A stretch of 45,069 nucleotides of DNA from Muribaculaceae bacterium (lineage in GTDB: Bacteria > Bacteroidota > Bacteroidia > Bacteroidales > Muribaculaceae). Below the pieces are notes generated by a model. That model was not told the DNA's origin and did no database searches. It saw nothing but the letters and a program-made list of their open reading frames with translations. The translations under genes were made by a program, and so were the position numbers. Location: assembly GCA_022509045.1 (NCBI GenBank), contig JAFLTZ010000003.1, positions 1 through 45,069 on the forward strand. Reading direction: 5' to 3'. This document shows, one piece after another, positions 9,170 to 18,214 of this stretch. How positions within the stretch are numbered: the stretch's first letter is position 1; every line of letters starts with the position of its first letter.

Positions 9170-10924
9170 TTACCACATTGGGTTGTTAGTACATGCCGGA
9201 TTCGCAGTGCGTTCTGCCAATGGAATTGAGAACAAATTGTAACGTTCCGGGAATATTAGCGGAGTATTCGCATCAATATCACAAACTTTATATGAGAAAT
9301 TGGTTGGTTCTTCTGTGCGATCTTCGTTTGTAATCTCAACGCCGTGACGAGTCTTGCCATCCAATACAGATTGTGCAAGTCTCCAGCGACGGAGGTCCCA
9401 TAGACGGAAGCCTTCGCCCGCAAGTTCTTTGATACGCTCTGTGCGGATGAGGTTCATCGCATTTTCAAGATTTGACACTGCGTCACGTCCTTTATCCGGC
9501 AAGCCTACACGATTACGCAACATATTGATGCATTTTAAAATCTTATCTTGATTCCCTACAACATCAAGTTGAGCGTATGCCTCTGCTTGATTGAGAAGGA
9601 CTTCACCATATCGCATTACCGGACATGGTTGTGTGCTTCCGTCTGTTGTAAAGTTATTGTTTGATTCATCAAGGAACTTGCGGAGGAAATAACCTGTACA
9701 TGATTTACCGCCTGTTGCACCCGATTTCTTGAATGCTTGGAAACCGTCGTATGAACTTACTACGTCACCTTCCGGTGTTGAATAGTCTGCCCAACATGCA
9801 ATTGTGCGGTCTCTCCATGGTGCTCCGTTGTAAAGCACTGTTGCGTGGAAACGCGGTTCACGGTCGGTATATGGGTCTGCATGTTCGCTGCTCCATGTAT
9901 TCCAATTAAATTCTGTACCATCCTTCCACTCATATATGTCTGCCAATTCAGCTGTTGGTTGATGTTCGGCATAGGTGTTTTGTTTATTGATGTTGAAATC
10001 ACCACCAGGGCACACATGTTGGTCGAAAAGGTGATAAATTGCACCTTGCGCAAATTCTATTTGGAATATCATTTCCGGAGTGCCTATGCTTGCCGATGTG
10101 AACAATGCTGCATAGTTTTCATTCAAACCTACACTGCTCAGTTCACCACACTTTTCTGCTGCCTCAGCAGCTTCTTTCCACTGCTGAGCATAAAGTGCTA
10201 TACGTGAAATAAGACCGTATGCAAATGCTTTTGTTGCGCGTCCGCGCTGCCATGACCCTGATGTTGATTCAGGAAGAACTTCTGCGGCTGCTTGCAGTTC
10301 ATCGAGGATGAAACGATAGGTTTCTGCTTCGCTTGCGCGAGCTCTCACGATATCCTCTTCATTTGCCCCGTCATCTACGCCGTTAACACCACTCTTATCT
10401 GTACGCAACACTACGCCGCCATATACGCGTGCCAATCTGAAATAGTTGTAGGCACGGCATAAGCGCACTTCTGCTTCGCGCAATGCTATCCAGTCTTCGC
10501 TCATATTCTTGCTGCCATACACACGTAATTCACGCAGTTTTAAGTTGTCAAGACGAATACGGTTATACACTTCGCTCCAGCATTCAAAGGCTCCCGCTCC
10601 GGCATCGCCATTGGTAATCCCCTGCATAAGTGTAGAGTTATATGGGTGGCCATATTGGTCCCATGATGGCGATTTCATAATATCGGTAAAACTGTCCCAA
10701 AAGCGTGAGCGGTCTGTACTGGTAAAGGTGCCATAGAAAAGAGCATCTTCTGTAAAGGTTTTATATGTCGCTGTAATGTACATGTCTGCGGCAGTCTCAT
10801 TACTCCACACCGCAACGTCTGATATCTTGGTTTCATCTGATACATCCAAAATATCATTACATGACATCGTCGTCCCTGCTAATACAGCGATTGCTATCGA
10901 TTGTAATATTTTTTTGTAAGTCAT
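9170..10924 (-). CDS. RagB/SusD family nutrient-uptake outer membrane lipoprotein (trio B)
   Basis: SusD-type lipoprotein of about 584 residues. The signal peptide ends AGTTMSC, and the mature start CNDILDVSDE is almost the same as in the trio A SusD. Family features are the N-terminal WSNETAADMYITATYKTF helix, the RAYNYFRLARVYGGVVLRTD block and the C-terminal RTERIKELAGEGFRLWDLRRW block. The ATG at 10924 is preferred over an in-frame TTG at 10933; it leaves 12 bases after the SusC stop, so the genes are translationally close. The protein should act as the surface lid of the SusC encoded at 10937-14071. It differs from its trio A partner in the loop regions, which fits a different or modified ligand. 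Confidence 0.95.
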   Translation of the reverse strand: MTYKKILQSIAIAVLAGTTMSCNDILDVSDETKISDVAVWSNETAADMYITATYKTFTEDALFYGTFTSTDRSRFWDSFTDIMKSPSWDQYGHPYNSTLMQGITNGDAGAGAFECWSEVYNRIRLDNLKLRELRVYGSKNMSEDWIALREAEVRLCRAYNYFRLARVYGGVVLRTDKSGVNGVDDGANEEDIVRARASEAETYRFILDELQAAAEVLPESTSGSWQRGRATKAFAYGLISRIALYAQQWKEAAEAAEKCGELSSVGLNENYAALFTSASIGTPEMIFQIEFAQGAIYHLFDQHVCPGGDFNINKQNTYAEHQPTAELADIYEWKDGTEFNWNTWSSEHADPYTDREPRFHATVLYNGAPWRDRTIACWADYSTPEGDVVSSYDGFQAFKKSGATGGKSCTGYFLRKFLDESNNNFTTDGSTQPCPVMRYGEVLLNQAEAYAQLDVVGNQDKILKCINMLRNRVGLPDKGRDAVSNLENAMNLIRTERIKELAGEGFRLWDLRRWRLAQSVLDGKTRHGVEITNEDRTEEPTNFSYKVCDIDANTPLIFPERYNLFSIPLAERTANPACTNNPMW

Positions 10925-10936
10925 ATCTGTCAATTT

Positions 10937-13900
10937 TTAGAATGAAACATTGAGACCTAAGCTGTACGTTTTCTGTTGCGGATAGTAACCGTTAGAAACC
11001 GATGGAGATTCCGGGTCAACATATGGGAAGTGGCTGAATGTTATGAGGTTGGTTCCTGCAAGATATACATTCACGCGGCTGAACGGCGTTTTACTGAGTG
11101 CCTTTGCCGGTACATTATATCCTATCTGAAGATTTTTCAGACGAAGATATTCTCCGTTAACTATCCACCAGTCTGATACCCATGCATTGTTGTAACGAGA
11201 TACTGAACTCAAACGTGGATATTTTGCATCTGTATTCTCCGGTGTCCATGCTTGTTCAACAAGATAACGAGGAGAGTTTCCTGATGTAAACGCACTTGTA
11301 TACGTTGTTGCTGCCGTTGTCCCTGAATCATAGACACCCTGCAATGCATAGTCGCAATGAGTTACGCCTTGCCATACCATTGACAAATAGAAGTCACGGT
11401 AGTTGAAATCGGCTGTCAATGCAAAGTTAAATTCAGGAATACGTCCGTAACCAATCTTAACGTAGTCATAAGCAGATGAAATGATACCGTCGCCGTTTAT
11501 ATCTACATACTTGATATCACCTGGCAATGTCTCGCCTGACGGTGCTGCCGGATATTGGTCAATTTCTTCCTGGGTTTGGAACAATCCGTCGGTTTTGAAA
11601 CCATAAACAGCGCCAAGAGGCTGACCTAATTGTTGGCGATAGTAAGGCGCGTTGTCGCCAACTTTCTTTTTGAGCACTTTGTTGCGAGCAAACGACAAAG
11701 AACCGCGCAAACGATAGTTGAAATCTTTAGTCGGTGCAAGTGCATGGCTAAGAGTAACTTCAAAACCACGGCTATCCACACGGCCTGAATTTGAGTAAGA
11801 TGGATAGTATCCTCCTAATGATGGTGGATATACACCTGATGCTGCTTCCAACAAATCGCGTGTATCTTTGTAGAATACATCGATTTCTGCATTGAGTTTG
11901 TTTTGCATTGTGTGAATTTCAACACCTACATTATATGTGTGTGTCTTTGCCCATGTCAAACTGTTATATACATAAGTGTTCGACGGGCTAAACTGAGCTG
12001 TAGGTGAGCCACCCAACATCCAACTGTTGTTCCACTGTGTGAATGTTGAATTGTATAAGAACGGTGTCACTGAGTTATCTCCGGTTACACCATAGCTCAG
12101 ACGCAATTTCAAGAAATCAAGCCATGAATTTTCTTTGAGGAAGTCCTCGCGTGTGAGCACCCAACCTGCTGATACTGATGGGAAGAATCCCCAACGATTC
12201 TGCGGAGAGAACACATAGGAACCATCTCGGCGGAACGCAAATTCAAACAAATATTTGTCGTCGAAATCGTAATTAAAACGACCTACGTATGATACTACAG
12301 CTGTATGTTGGTGAGAACCCGACGGGTCGGCTGCATTTACTTTGTCTGAACCCAATGATACATCTACCGGGTCTGAGGCTATATATCCCTGTCCGTATGC
12401 TGTCATTGTTTCTGAGTAATATTTCGATGCTTCATAGAGGAACAATGCTCCTACTGTATGCTTGCCAAATGTGTGGTTATACTCAATCTGCGGACGGAAT
12501 TGCCATGATTCACCTCCGGATGATGAACGGTTGAAACCTCCGTCTTTACCTATAGCGTATGCCCACATTATATTCGGCACCAATGTTTCACGATGGAAAC
12601 TGCGCATCTGGTATGACGATGTGAAGTTGCGGTCTGTCGTTTGGTTGTAATCATATGAGAACGTTGCTGAAATCTTCAAGCCATCAAGTGGTTGCCAGAT
12701 ATCCTTAAATGAATATTCCAAACGTGATGTTGAGTTGAATACATAGCGTTCTTGGTTCATATAACCTGATTTATGAACGGCAGCTATCGGGTTTACATTG
12801 ATAACATCTCCATCCATCCATGCTTGGTCGTAACCATCGTAGTAAGGTTTGATGATAGGTGCGGTATTAAGCAACTGACGAACAGGGTTGATTTCACCTT
12901 GTGCTGAGAATGATGATCCCGGCCAGTGGCGTTTTGTGCGGATACCGCTCAGGTTGGTTGTGAACGTTAGATTCTTTGCTACGGCTATATCAAGGTTTGC
13001 TCTCACGTTATAACGTTGATAGTCTGTTTCCTTAATTGTACCGTTTTGGTCCATTATACCTATTGAAGTATAATATTTCACACGCTCTGTAGAGCCTGAT
13101 GCCGATATGTTGTGCTGATGAGTAAATCCTGTACGGAATAGCATATCTGCCCAGTCTGTAGTGCCGAAAGGACTGTCAGGTCTGTTGGATAATACTTCTT
13201 GTTGTACTGCTGCAGAGAACAATGGTGACAAACCATCCATAAGACGAGCCTTGTTCTTGTAGTACATAAACTCTTCTGCATTCAACAAATCCGGGAAGGC
13301 TGTATTCTGTGTTGCTGTTACGGAACCGCTATAATTGATAATCGGTTTCCCTTCACCTTTCTTTGTTGTGATTAAGATTACACCCTGCGCACCTTTGATA
13401 CCATAAATTGAGGCTGACGCATCTTTCAGTATTGAGATTGACTCAATATCGTTAGGGTTAACATAGTCCATCGAACGTTCTACTCCGTCAACAAGTACCA
13501 ACGGTCCGGTAAGAACGAAACTTGAACCTGATGACACTGCTGTACCACCACGTACATACATCGATGTTCCATCCGAACCCGGCTGTCCTGAAGACTGAAT
13601 TGAGGTAAGACCGGACACCTTACCGGTGAGAAGGTTTGATACATTCTGCATCGGAGCCTTCAAAAGGTCCTTGCTACCTACTGCTGAAATAGCTCCGGTA
13701 GTAGATACCTTCTTTTGTACACCATAACCCACTACGACTACTTCGTCAAGAATTTGCTCATCGGTGGTGAGTGTCACTGTGTAGTTGCTGCCACTCTTTA
13801 CCTTGAGCTTATACGGCATATAACCGATATATGTAACGGTTATATCTGCTTCTGATGAGGGAATGGCCAATGCAAATCTACCATCCATATCGGTTGCTGA

Positions 13901-14071
13901 TGCAATTTGTGAGTTGCCATCAACCGAAACTGTGGCGCCAATCAGTGGCTCACCATTCTCATCAAGAACTGTTCCTGTAACTGTTGACGTCTGTGCAAAT
14001 GACAACAACGATGTACAGAAACACATCAGTAAGGCACATAGCCTAAAGAACTGAATACATCCTTTCTTCAT
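10937..14071 (-). CDS. SusC/RagA family TonB-linked outer membrane transporter (trio B)
   Basis: SusC-type importer of 1044 residues. The signal peptide (about 1-26, ending LLSFAQ) is followed by a carboxypeptidase-D regulatory-like domain (GEPLIGATVSVDG), a TonB-interaction segment (DEVVVVGYGVQKKVS), the plug (VLVDGVERSMDYVNPNDIES then ILKDASASIYG) and a barrel ending SLGLNVSF, the same last eight residues as in trio A. It is clearly paralogous to the 2263-5430 protein throughout. It heads a five-gene minus-strand operon (SusC, SusD, small lipoprotein, DUF5018-like lipoprotein, GHL10 enzyme) that ends at the 5705-5736 terminator. Its promoter carries a homopolymeric tract that may switch expression. 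Confidence 0.96.
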   Translation of the reverse strand: MKKGCIQFFRLCALLMCFCTSLLSFAQTSTVTGTVLDENGEPLIGATVSVDGNSQIASATDMDGRFALAIPSSEADITVTYIGYMPYKLKVKSGSNYTVTLTTDEQILDEVVVVGYGVQKKVSTTGAISAVGSKDLLKAPMQNVSNLLTGKVSGLTSIQSSGQPGSDGTSMYVRGGTAVSSGSSFVLTGPLVLVDGVERSMDYVNPNDIESISILKDASASIYGIKGAQGVILITTKKGEGKPIINYSGSVTATQNTAFPDLLNAEEFMYYKNKARLMDGLSPLFSAAVQQEVLSNRPDSPFGTTDWADMLFRTGFTHQHNISASGSTERVKYYTSIGIMDQNGTIKETDYQRYNVRANLDIAVAKNLTFTTNLSGIRTKRHWPGSSFSAQGEINPVRQLLNTAPIIKPYYDGYDQAWMDGDVINVNPIAAVHKSGYMNQERYVFNSTSRLEYSFKDIWQPLDGLKISATFSYDYNQTTDRNFTSSYQMRSFHRETLVPNIMWAYAIGKDGGFNRSSSGGESWQFRPQIEYNHTFGKHTVGALFLYEASKYYSETMTAYGQGYIASDPVDVSLGSDKVNAADPSGSHQHTAVVSYVGRFNYDFDDKYLFEFAFRRDGSYVFSPQNRWGFFPSVSAGWVLTREDFLKENSWLDFLKLRLSYGVTGDNSVTPFLYNSTFTQWNNSWMLGGSPTAQFSPSNTYVYNSLTWAKTHTYNVGVEIHTMQNKLNAEIDVFYKDTRDLLEAASGVYPPSLGGYYPSYSNSGRVDSRGFEVTLSHALAPTKDFNYRLRGSLSFARNKVLKKKVGDNAPYYRQQLGQPLGAVYGFKTDGLFQTQEEIDQYPAAPSGETLPGDIKYVDINGDGIISSAYDYVKIGYGRIPEFNFALTADFNYRDFYLSMVWQGVTHCDYALQGVYDSGTTAATTYTSAFTSGNSPRYLVEQAWTPENTDAKYPRLSSVSRYNNAWVSDWWIVNGEYLRLKNLQIGYNVPAKALSKTPFSRVNVYLAGTNLITFSHFPYVDPESPSVSNGYYPQQKTYSLGLNVSF

Positions 14072-14155
14072 TTGATAATTGGTTTAGTTAATATTACTGT
14101 TATTTAAAAGAGTTTTCTAAATCGCACACACCCGCATACAATTTATCAATTTTTG

Positions 14156-14163
14156 CAAAAATA
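14156..14163 (-). promoter_or_regulatory. Candidate -7 box for susC of trio B
   Basis: On the minus strand this reads TATTTTTG, matching TAnnTTTG. In place of a TTTG -33 box, a run of eight G lies 19 bases upstream (14183-14190). The leader to the ATG at 14071 would be about 80 bases. Confidence 0.5.
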
Positions 14164-14182
14164 AGTAAAATTTATCTTTTCA

Positions 14183-14190
14183 CCCCCCCC
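14183..14190. repeat. C8/G8 homopolymer in the susC promoter
   Basis: Eight consecutive C on the plus strand (G on the coding strand of susC), in an otherwise A/T-rich intergenic region. The tract sits where the -33 element would be, 19 bases from the -7 box. Runs of this kind can change length by slipped-strand mispairing. Confidence 0.7.
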
Positions 14191-14289
14191 GAAATGTTAA
14201 ATTATGTTATAAAGCTAAATTTTAACAATAGCTAATGCCTGTTTTTTAACATTTGCCACACGAACTGGAAATAATTACGATAATTTATT

Positions 14290-14297
14290 TACTTTTG
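14290..14297 (+). promoter_or_regulatory. Candidate -7 box for the TPR / endonuclease operon
   Basis: The plus strand reads TACTTTTG followed by C, matching TAnnTTTG, 17 bases before the ATG at 14315. No TTTG is found at the expected upstream spacing. It diverges from the susC trio B promoter across a 243-base gap. Confidence 0.5.
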
Positions 14298-14314
14298 CAT
14301 AAAATTTATATAGC

Positions 14315-14587
14315 ATGTTTTTATTCGAAGAAATAAAAGAGCTCATATCAGATAATAAACTTGAATTAGCAATATCAAAACTAAACGCTGTTATCGAAGC
14401 AAATCCGCAAAATGATGAGGCATATCTACTGCGCGGCCATGCGTATCGCAAGCAGGAAAACTGGAAACGTGCACTCAGTGATTATGCCACGGCACGCAAT
14501 ATCAATCCGGCGGGAGACGCGGCGATAGCATATGAATCAACCGTGGAGATATTAAATTTTTATAATACGGACCTTTACAATCCTTAG
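14315..14587 (+). CDS. Small TPR-repeat protein
   Basis: A 90-residue protein without signal peptide or membrane segment, expected in the cytoplasm. Residues about 15-75 form roughly two tetratricopeptide repeats (ELAISKLNAVIEANPQNDEAYLLRGHAYRK is split over them, then WKRALSDYATARNINP with the usual Pro at the end). TPR helices mediate protein-protein contacts; no partner can be named. The stop lies two bases before the ATG of the endonuclease gene, so the two are probably cotranscribed, although one product is cytoplasmic and the other secreted. Confidence 0.8.
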   Translation: MFLFEEIKELISDNKLELAISKLNAVIEANPQNDEAYLLRGHAYRKQENWKRALSDYATARNINPAGDAAIAYESTVEILNFYNTDLYNP

Positions 14588-14589
14588 AT

Positions 14590-16239
14590 ATGAAACTGTT
14601 TACATGTATGGTGTGTGTTGTGTGTGCACTGGCTGCCTACGCCGACATTCCGCCGGGATATTACAACAATATAGATGGCAAAGCAGAAAAAGAACTTAAA
14701 ACTGCGGTATGTAACGCCATTACGGCTCATACACAACTGTCATACAGTCAACTGTGGATTGCTTTCAAATCTACGGATGTATATCCGGTCCCAAAAAACG
14801 ATCAGTGGTGGGATATGTATTCCCATGACATATTCTATGTGTCTAATGGTTCATTGGGTCTTAATCGCGAACACTCTTTCCCTAAAAGTTGGTGGGGTGG
14901 GGCTGAGAACTCTGCATATACCGACCTCAATCATTTATATCCCTCTGAGAGTAACGCTAATATGGCAAAAAACAATTATCCACTCGGCAAAGTTGCGTCA
15001 ACCACGTTCGATAACGGATGTTCCAAAGTAGGATATCCGGTGAATGGGCAAGGAGGTGGTGCAAAATATGTTTTTGAGCCTGCGGATGAATATAAAGGCG
15101 ATTTTGCCCGCACATATTTCTACATGGTAACCATGTATCAAAACCTTACGTGGAAATATACCTATATGCTTGACCAGAACCTTTATCCCACACTCAAACC
15201 GTGGGCGTATGAAATGCTTATCGAGTGGCATCGAGCCGACCCGGTTGACCAGAAAGAAATCGACCGTAATGAAGCTGTGTACACACGACAAGGAAATCGT
15301 AATCCGTTCATCGACTTTCCGGAACTTGCCGAATATCTTTGGGGTAATAAAGCGGGATTGATTTTCCATATCGGCGGGACACCCAACCTCGGTGATGCGG
15401 TGCTGCTCACGCCGAGCGAAGGCTCTGAACTCAATTTTGGCGAAGTGGCAATCGGGCGCTCCACGACACTGAATATCCATGTAAAAGGAGAAAATATTTC
15501 ATCGCCAGTCACCGTTAAGATAACAGACGACGGCTCTAAAACAGCGTCATATTTCACGTCCGCTGTAACTTCAATTCCGGCAATGTCGATAAACACAGGC
15601 AACGGGTATTCATTACCAATAAAATATGCTCCTAAGAAAATGGGGCGACATAGTTGTAAAATCACACTGAGTGGTGGAGGATTATCCACAACATACACCT
15701 GCAATCTTTCCGGAGAATGTCTCGCGACACCCACACTGTCCACTTTACGCGCCACTGAAGCCTCGGATATTACATCAGATTCCTTCACAGCCAATTGGGA
15801 AATTCCCGCAGGTGAAACAATCGATTACTATATCGTAACTTTAACTTCAGAACATAACGGAACACAAACATCTTCACAAACCATCTCTGATGATAATTTT
15901 TGCCAATTCAACAACCTTCCTACAGGATATAAATACAGCTATTACGTGCAGAGTCACCGCCTCGGCTATGTATCACAACCGTCAAATGTGATAACAGTAG
16001 ATAGCGGCTCGGTAACGGGAGTGACTGCCGACTACAACCTCTCGGCCATTGGAGGTGATGGTGAGGTAATATTTTATACCACTGCCCCTCATTATAATTG
16101 CCGAATTTTCACTCCACAAGGCATATTGGTAAAATCAATCACACAGATAGAAAATTACCAAATTGTACAATTGCCCCCGGGAATATATATAATAACCACG
16201 CAAAATATGCATAGTCCTATTAAAGTGGTTGTTAGATAA
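14590..16239 (+). CDS. Secreted endonuclease I family nuclease with C-terminal accessory domains
   Basis: A 549-residue protein. A signal peptide covers about 1-18 (ends LAAYA). The endonuclease I (EndA/DNase I-like beta-beta-alpha metal) domain spans about 20-265 and shows NREHSFPKSWW (His95) and DLNHLYPSESNANMAKNNYPLG (His115 and the Asn residues), the expected catalytic and metal-binding signature. It is followed by an Ig-like region (about 285-380), a fibronectin type III-like domain (about 385-480) and a C-terminal segment ending LPPGIYIITT...KVVVR. That segment resembles, weakly, a type IX secretion sorting tail. It probably degrades extracellular DNA or RNA for nutrition. The nuclease assignment is firm; the secretion route is a guess. 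Confidence 0.9.
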   Translation: MKLFTCMVCVVCALAAYADIPPGYYNNIDGKAEKELKTAVCNAITAHTQLSYSQLWIAFKSTDVYPVPKNDQWWDMYSHDIFYVSNGSLGLNREHSFPKSWWGGAENSAYTDLNHLYPSESNANMAKNNYPLGKVASTTFDNGCSKVGYPVNGQGGGAKYVFEPADEYKGDFARTYFYMVTMYQNLTWKYTYMLDQNLYPTLKPWAYEMLIEWHRADPVDQKEIDRNEAVYTRQGNRNPFIDFPELAEYLWGNKAGLIFHIGGTPNLGDAVLLTPSEGSELNFGEVAIGRSTTLNIHVKGENISSPVTVKITDDGSKTASYFTSAVTSIPAMSINTGNGYSLPIKYAPKKMGRHSCKITLSGGGLSTTYTCNLSGECLATPTLSTLRATEASDITSDSFTANWEIPAGETIDYYIVTLTSEHNGTQTSSQTISDDNFCQFNNLPTGYKYSYYVQSHRLGYVSQPSNVITVDSGSVTGVTADYNLSAIGGDGEVIFYTTAPHYNCRIFTPQGILVKSITQIENYQIVQLPPGIYIITTQNMHSPIKVVVR

Positions 16240-16321
16240 CATCTCGCTCACCATTGCACCCACGTGTTGCAAGTGTGATATTTTTAGTATCCAATTTTAA
16301 AAAAGATTGCTGAAAAAGTAT

Positions 16322-16329
16322 TAATTTTG
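16322..16329 (+). promoter_or_regulatory. Candidate -7 box for the Na/Pi cotransporter operon
   Basis: TAATTTTG within GTATTAATTTTGC, 32 bases before the ATG at 16362. The same 13-base context occurs at the mnmD promoter (26500-26512). No good -33 TTTG is present. Confidence 0.55.
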
Positions 16330-16361
16330 CAGCACAGAAACTATTATTCAATAATGAGCAG

Positions 16362-18200
16362 ATGAACTACTCACTAATTAACTTTCTGACACTCATCGGT
16401 GCCGTAGGTATGTTCCTATACGGTATGAAGGTGATGAGCGAAGGCCTTCAAAAAATTGCCGGTGACAGAATGCGCAATATTTTATCGGCAATGACGCGCA
16501 ACCGCTTCGCCGGCGTTATCACAGGATTTATAATCACAGTATTAGTACAGAGCAGTTCCGCCTCTACCACAATGGTTGTCAGCTTCGTAAATGCCGGGTT
16601 GATGTCGCTGGGACAATCAATGGCGGTTACGATGGGAGCCAACGTGGGTACATGTGCCACAGCCTGGATTATCTCAATTTTTGGATTTAAAGTTAACATA
16701 TACGCGTTGGCTATTCCACTGCTTGCGTTTGCAGTGCCTATGCTGTTTATGAAGAAAAGCAAATGGAAATCCACAGGTGAATTCCTTATCGGATTTTCAT
16801 TCTTGTTTTTAGGGTTACAACAAATAAGTTTATCGGTTCCCGACCTCAAATCATCACCGGAAATTTTCTCATTTCTACAGGCTTATGCAGAAAAAGGTAT
16901 TATTTCCGTACTGATTTTCTACTTTGTGGGTGTAGTGATAACCATGGTTGTACAAAGTTCTGCAGCTACATTCGCAATCGTGCTTATTATGTGTTCAAAA
17001 GGTTGGATTCCTTTTAATATGGGATGTGCGATAGTGCTCGGAAGCTGTTTAGGAACAGCTATAACACCTGTCCTCGCATCGCTTGGCGGGAATGTTGCAG
17101 CGAAAAAAGCCGCTTTCGGACACGTGTTGTTTAATGTCCTCGGAAACGTGTGGATGCTCGCTGTATTTTTCCCATTCTGCGATTTTATAGTATGGCTCAC
17201 CGAATATCTTGGACAAGGCAATCCGACACTCCTCATGGACTACGCATCACAATTCCAGGCTCAATCACCGGAGTTGTACAATAAGGTGATGGCCGGTGAA
17301 TCTGCCGATGGTATTCCGGCTGCACACACACTGCTTGCTCTGCAATTTGCCGTATCATTCGGATTGTCAATATATATCACAGTGTATAAGTTGATTAATT
17401 TCTCCGTGATGATATGGTTTACGGATACGTATGTGAAAATCTGTAATTTCTTCATTCGAACAAAGAACAAAGAAGATGGCGAATTCCAACTTCGTTATAT
17501 CTCTGCCCGACTTTTGAGTGCATCCGAGCTTAATATCACACAAGCAGAACGTGAAATATCGCTTTATGGAGAGCGCGTATTCAGGATGTGGAATATGGTT
17601 AGCGATCTCATACATTCTGAAGCCGGAAATGATGAATTTAACAAACTTTTCAGTCGTATTGAGAAGTATGAGGAGATTTCCGACAGGATGGAAATTGAAA
17701 TTGCCAACTACCTTAATAAAGTGAGTGGAGGCAGGTTGAGTTATGAAAGTAAGTTGCGTATATCCGCTTTGCTGAATATAGTCACTGAAATTGAGAGTAT
17801 TGCCGATAGCTGTTACAATATTGCCCGCACTGTGGTTCGTAAAGAAGACTATAATGTAAAATTCACATCGGAGGTATATAGCAATATTGATAGCATGATT
17901 TCGTATGTCAATGACGCACTTACCAACATGCTTAAAATTCTTGGCAACATTGAAAATGCAACGGAAAGCGACCTTGTGGAGTCATTCAATAAGGAGCGAG
18001 AAATCAACAATTATCGCAATATGCTCCGCAACGAAAACATCGAGAACATCAACAATCACAAATACGAATATCTGGTTGGTATTTATTACATGGATATCGT
18101 GTGTGAGGCTGAAAAACTCGGTGACTACGTGGTAAATGTTGTTGAGGGCGTAGAAGCACAAATACGTCGCAAATACGAAACTATTTCCGCCGGAAAATAA
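16362..18200 (+). CDS. Na/Pi cotransporter family protein (NptA/PhoU-fused type)
   Basis: A 612-residue inner-membrane protein. The N-terminal part (about 1-350) holds two inverted Na/Pi-cotransporter repeats with the hallmark QSSSAST (near 65) and QSSAATFA (near 200) motifs and many hydrophobic segments. The C-terminal part (about 380-600) is a soluble helical PhoU-like domain (IEKYEEISDRMEIEIANYL, VTEIESIADSCYNIAR, AEKLGDYVVNVVEGV). Such fusions are common in bacteria and are thought to move phosphate with sodium, though the direction in bacteria is debated. It heads a plus-strand run with short spacers (14, 6, 9 and 9 bases) through hemD. No phosphate-regulon site was recognised. Confidence 0.9.
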   Translation: MNYSLINFLTLIGAVGMFLYGMKVMSEGLQKIAGDRMRNILSAMTRNRFAGVITGFIITVLVQSSSASTTMVVSFVNAGLMSLGQSMAVTMGANVGTCATAWIISIFGFKVNIYALAIPLLAFAVPMLFMKKSKWKSTGEFLIGFSFLFLGLQQISLSVPDLKSSPEIFSFLQAYAEKGIISVLIFYFVGVVITMVVQSSAATFAIVLIMCSKGWIPFNMGCAIVLGSCLGTAITPVLASLGGNVAAKKAAFGHVLFNVLGNVWMLAVFFPFCDFIVWLTEYLGQGNPTLLMDYASQFQAQSPELYNKVMAGESADGIPAAHTLLALQFAVSFGLSIYITVYKLINFSVMIWFTDTYVKICNFFIRTKNKEDGEFQLRYISARLLSASELNITQAEREISLYGERVFRMWNMVSDLIHSEAGNDEFNKLFSRIEKYEEISDRMEIEIANYLNKVSGGRLSYESKLRISALLNIVTEIESIADSCYNIARTVVRKEDYNVKFTSEVYSNIDSMISYVNDALTNMLKILGNIENATESDLVESFNKEREINNYRNMLRNENIENINNHKYEYLVGIYYMDIVCEAEKLGDYVVNVVEGVEAQIRRKYETISAGK

Positions 18201-18214
18201 TCAGTTGACCGAAT

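Noticed and set aside
15183-15794. A 203-codon minus-strand reading frame inside the endonuclease gene
   Set aside because: Antisense to a confident coding region, with no family resemblance.
16030-16239. A type IX secretion sorting domain on the nuclease
   Set aside because: The similarity (LPPGIYII...KVVVR) is short and weak, and no secretion gene is in the window, so it is noted but not called.
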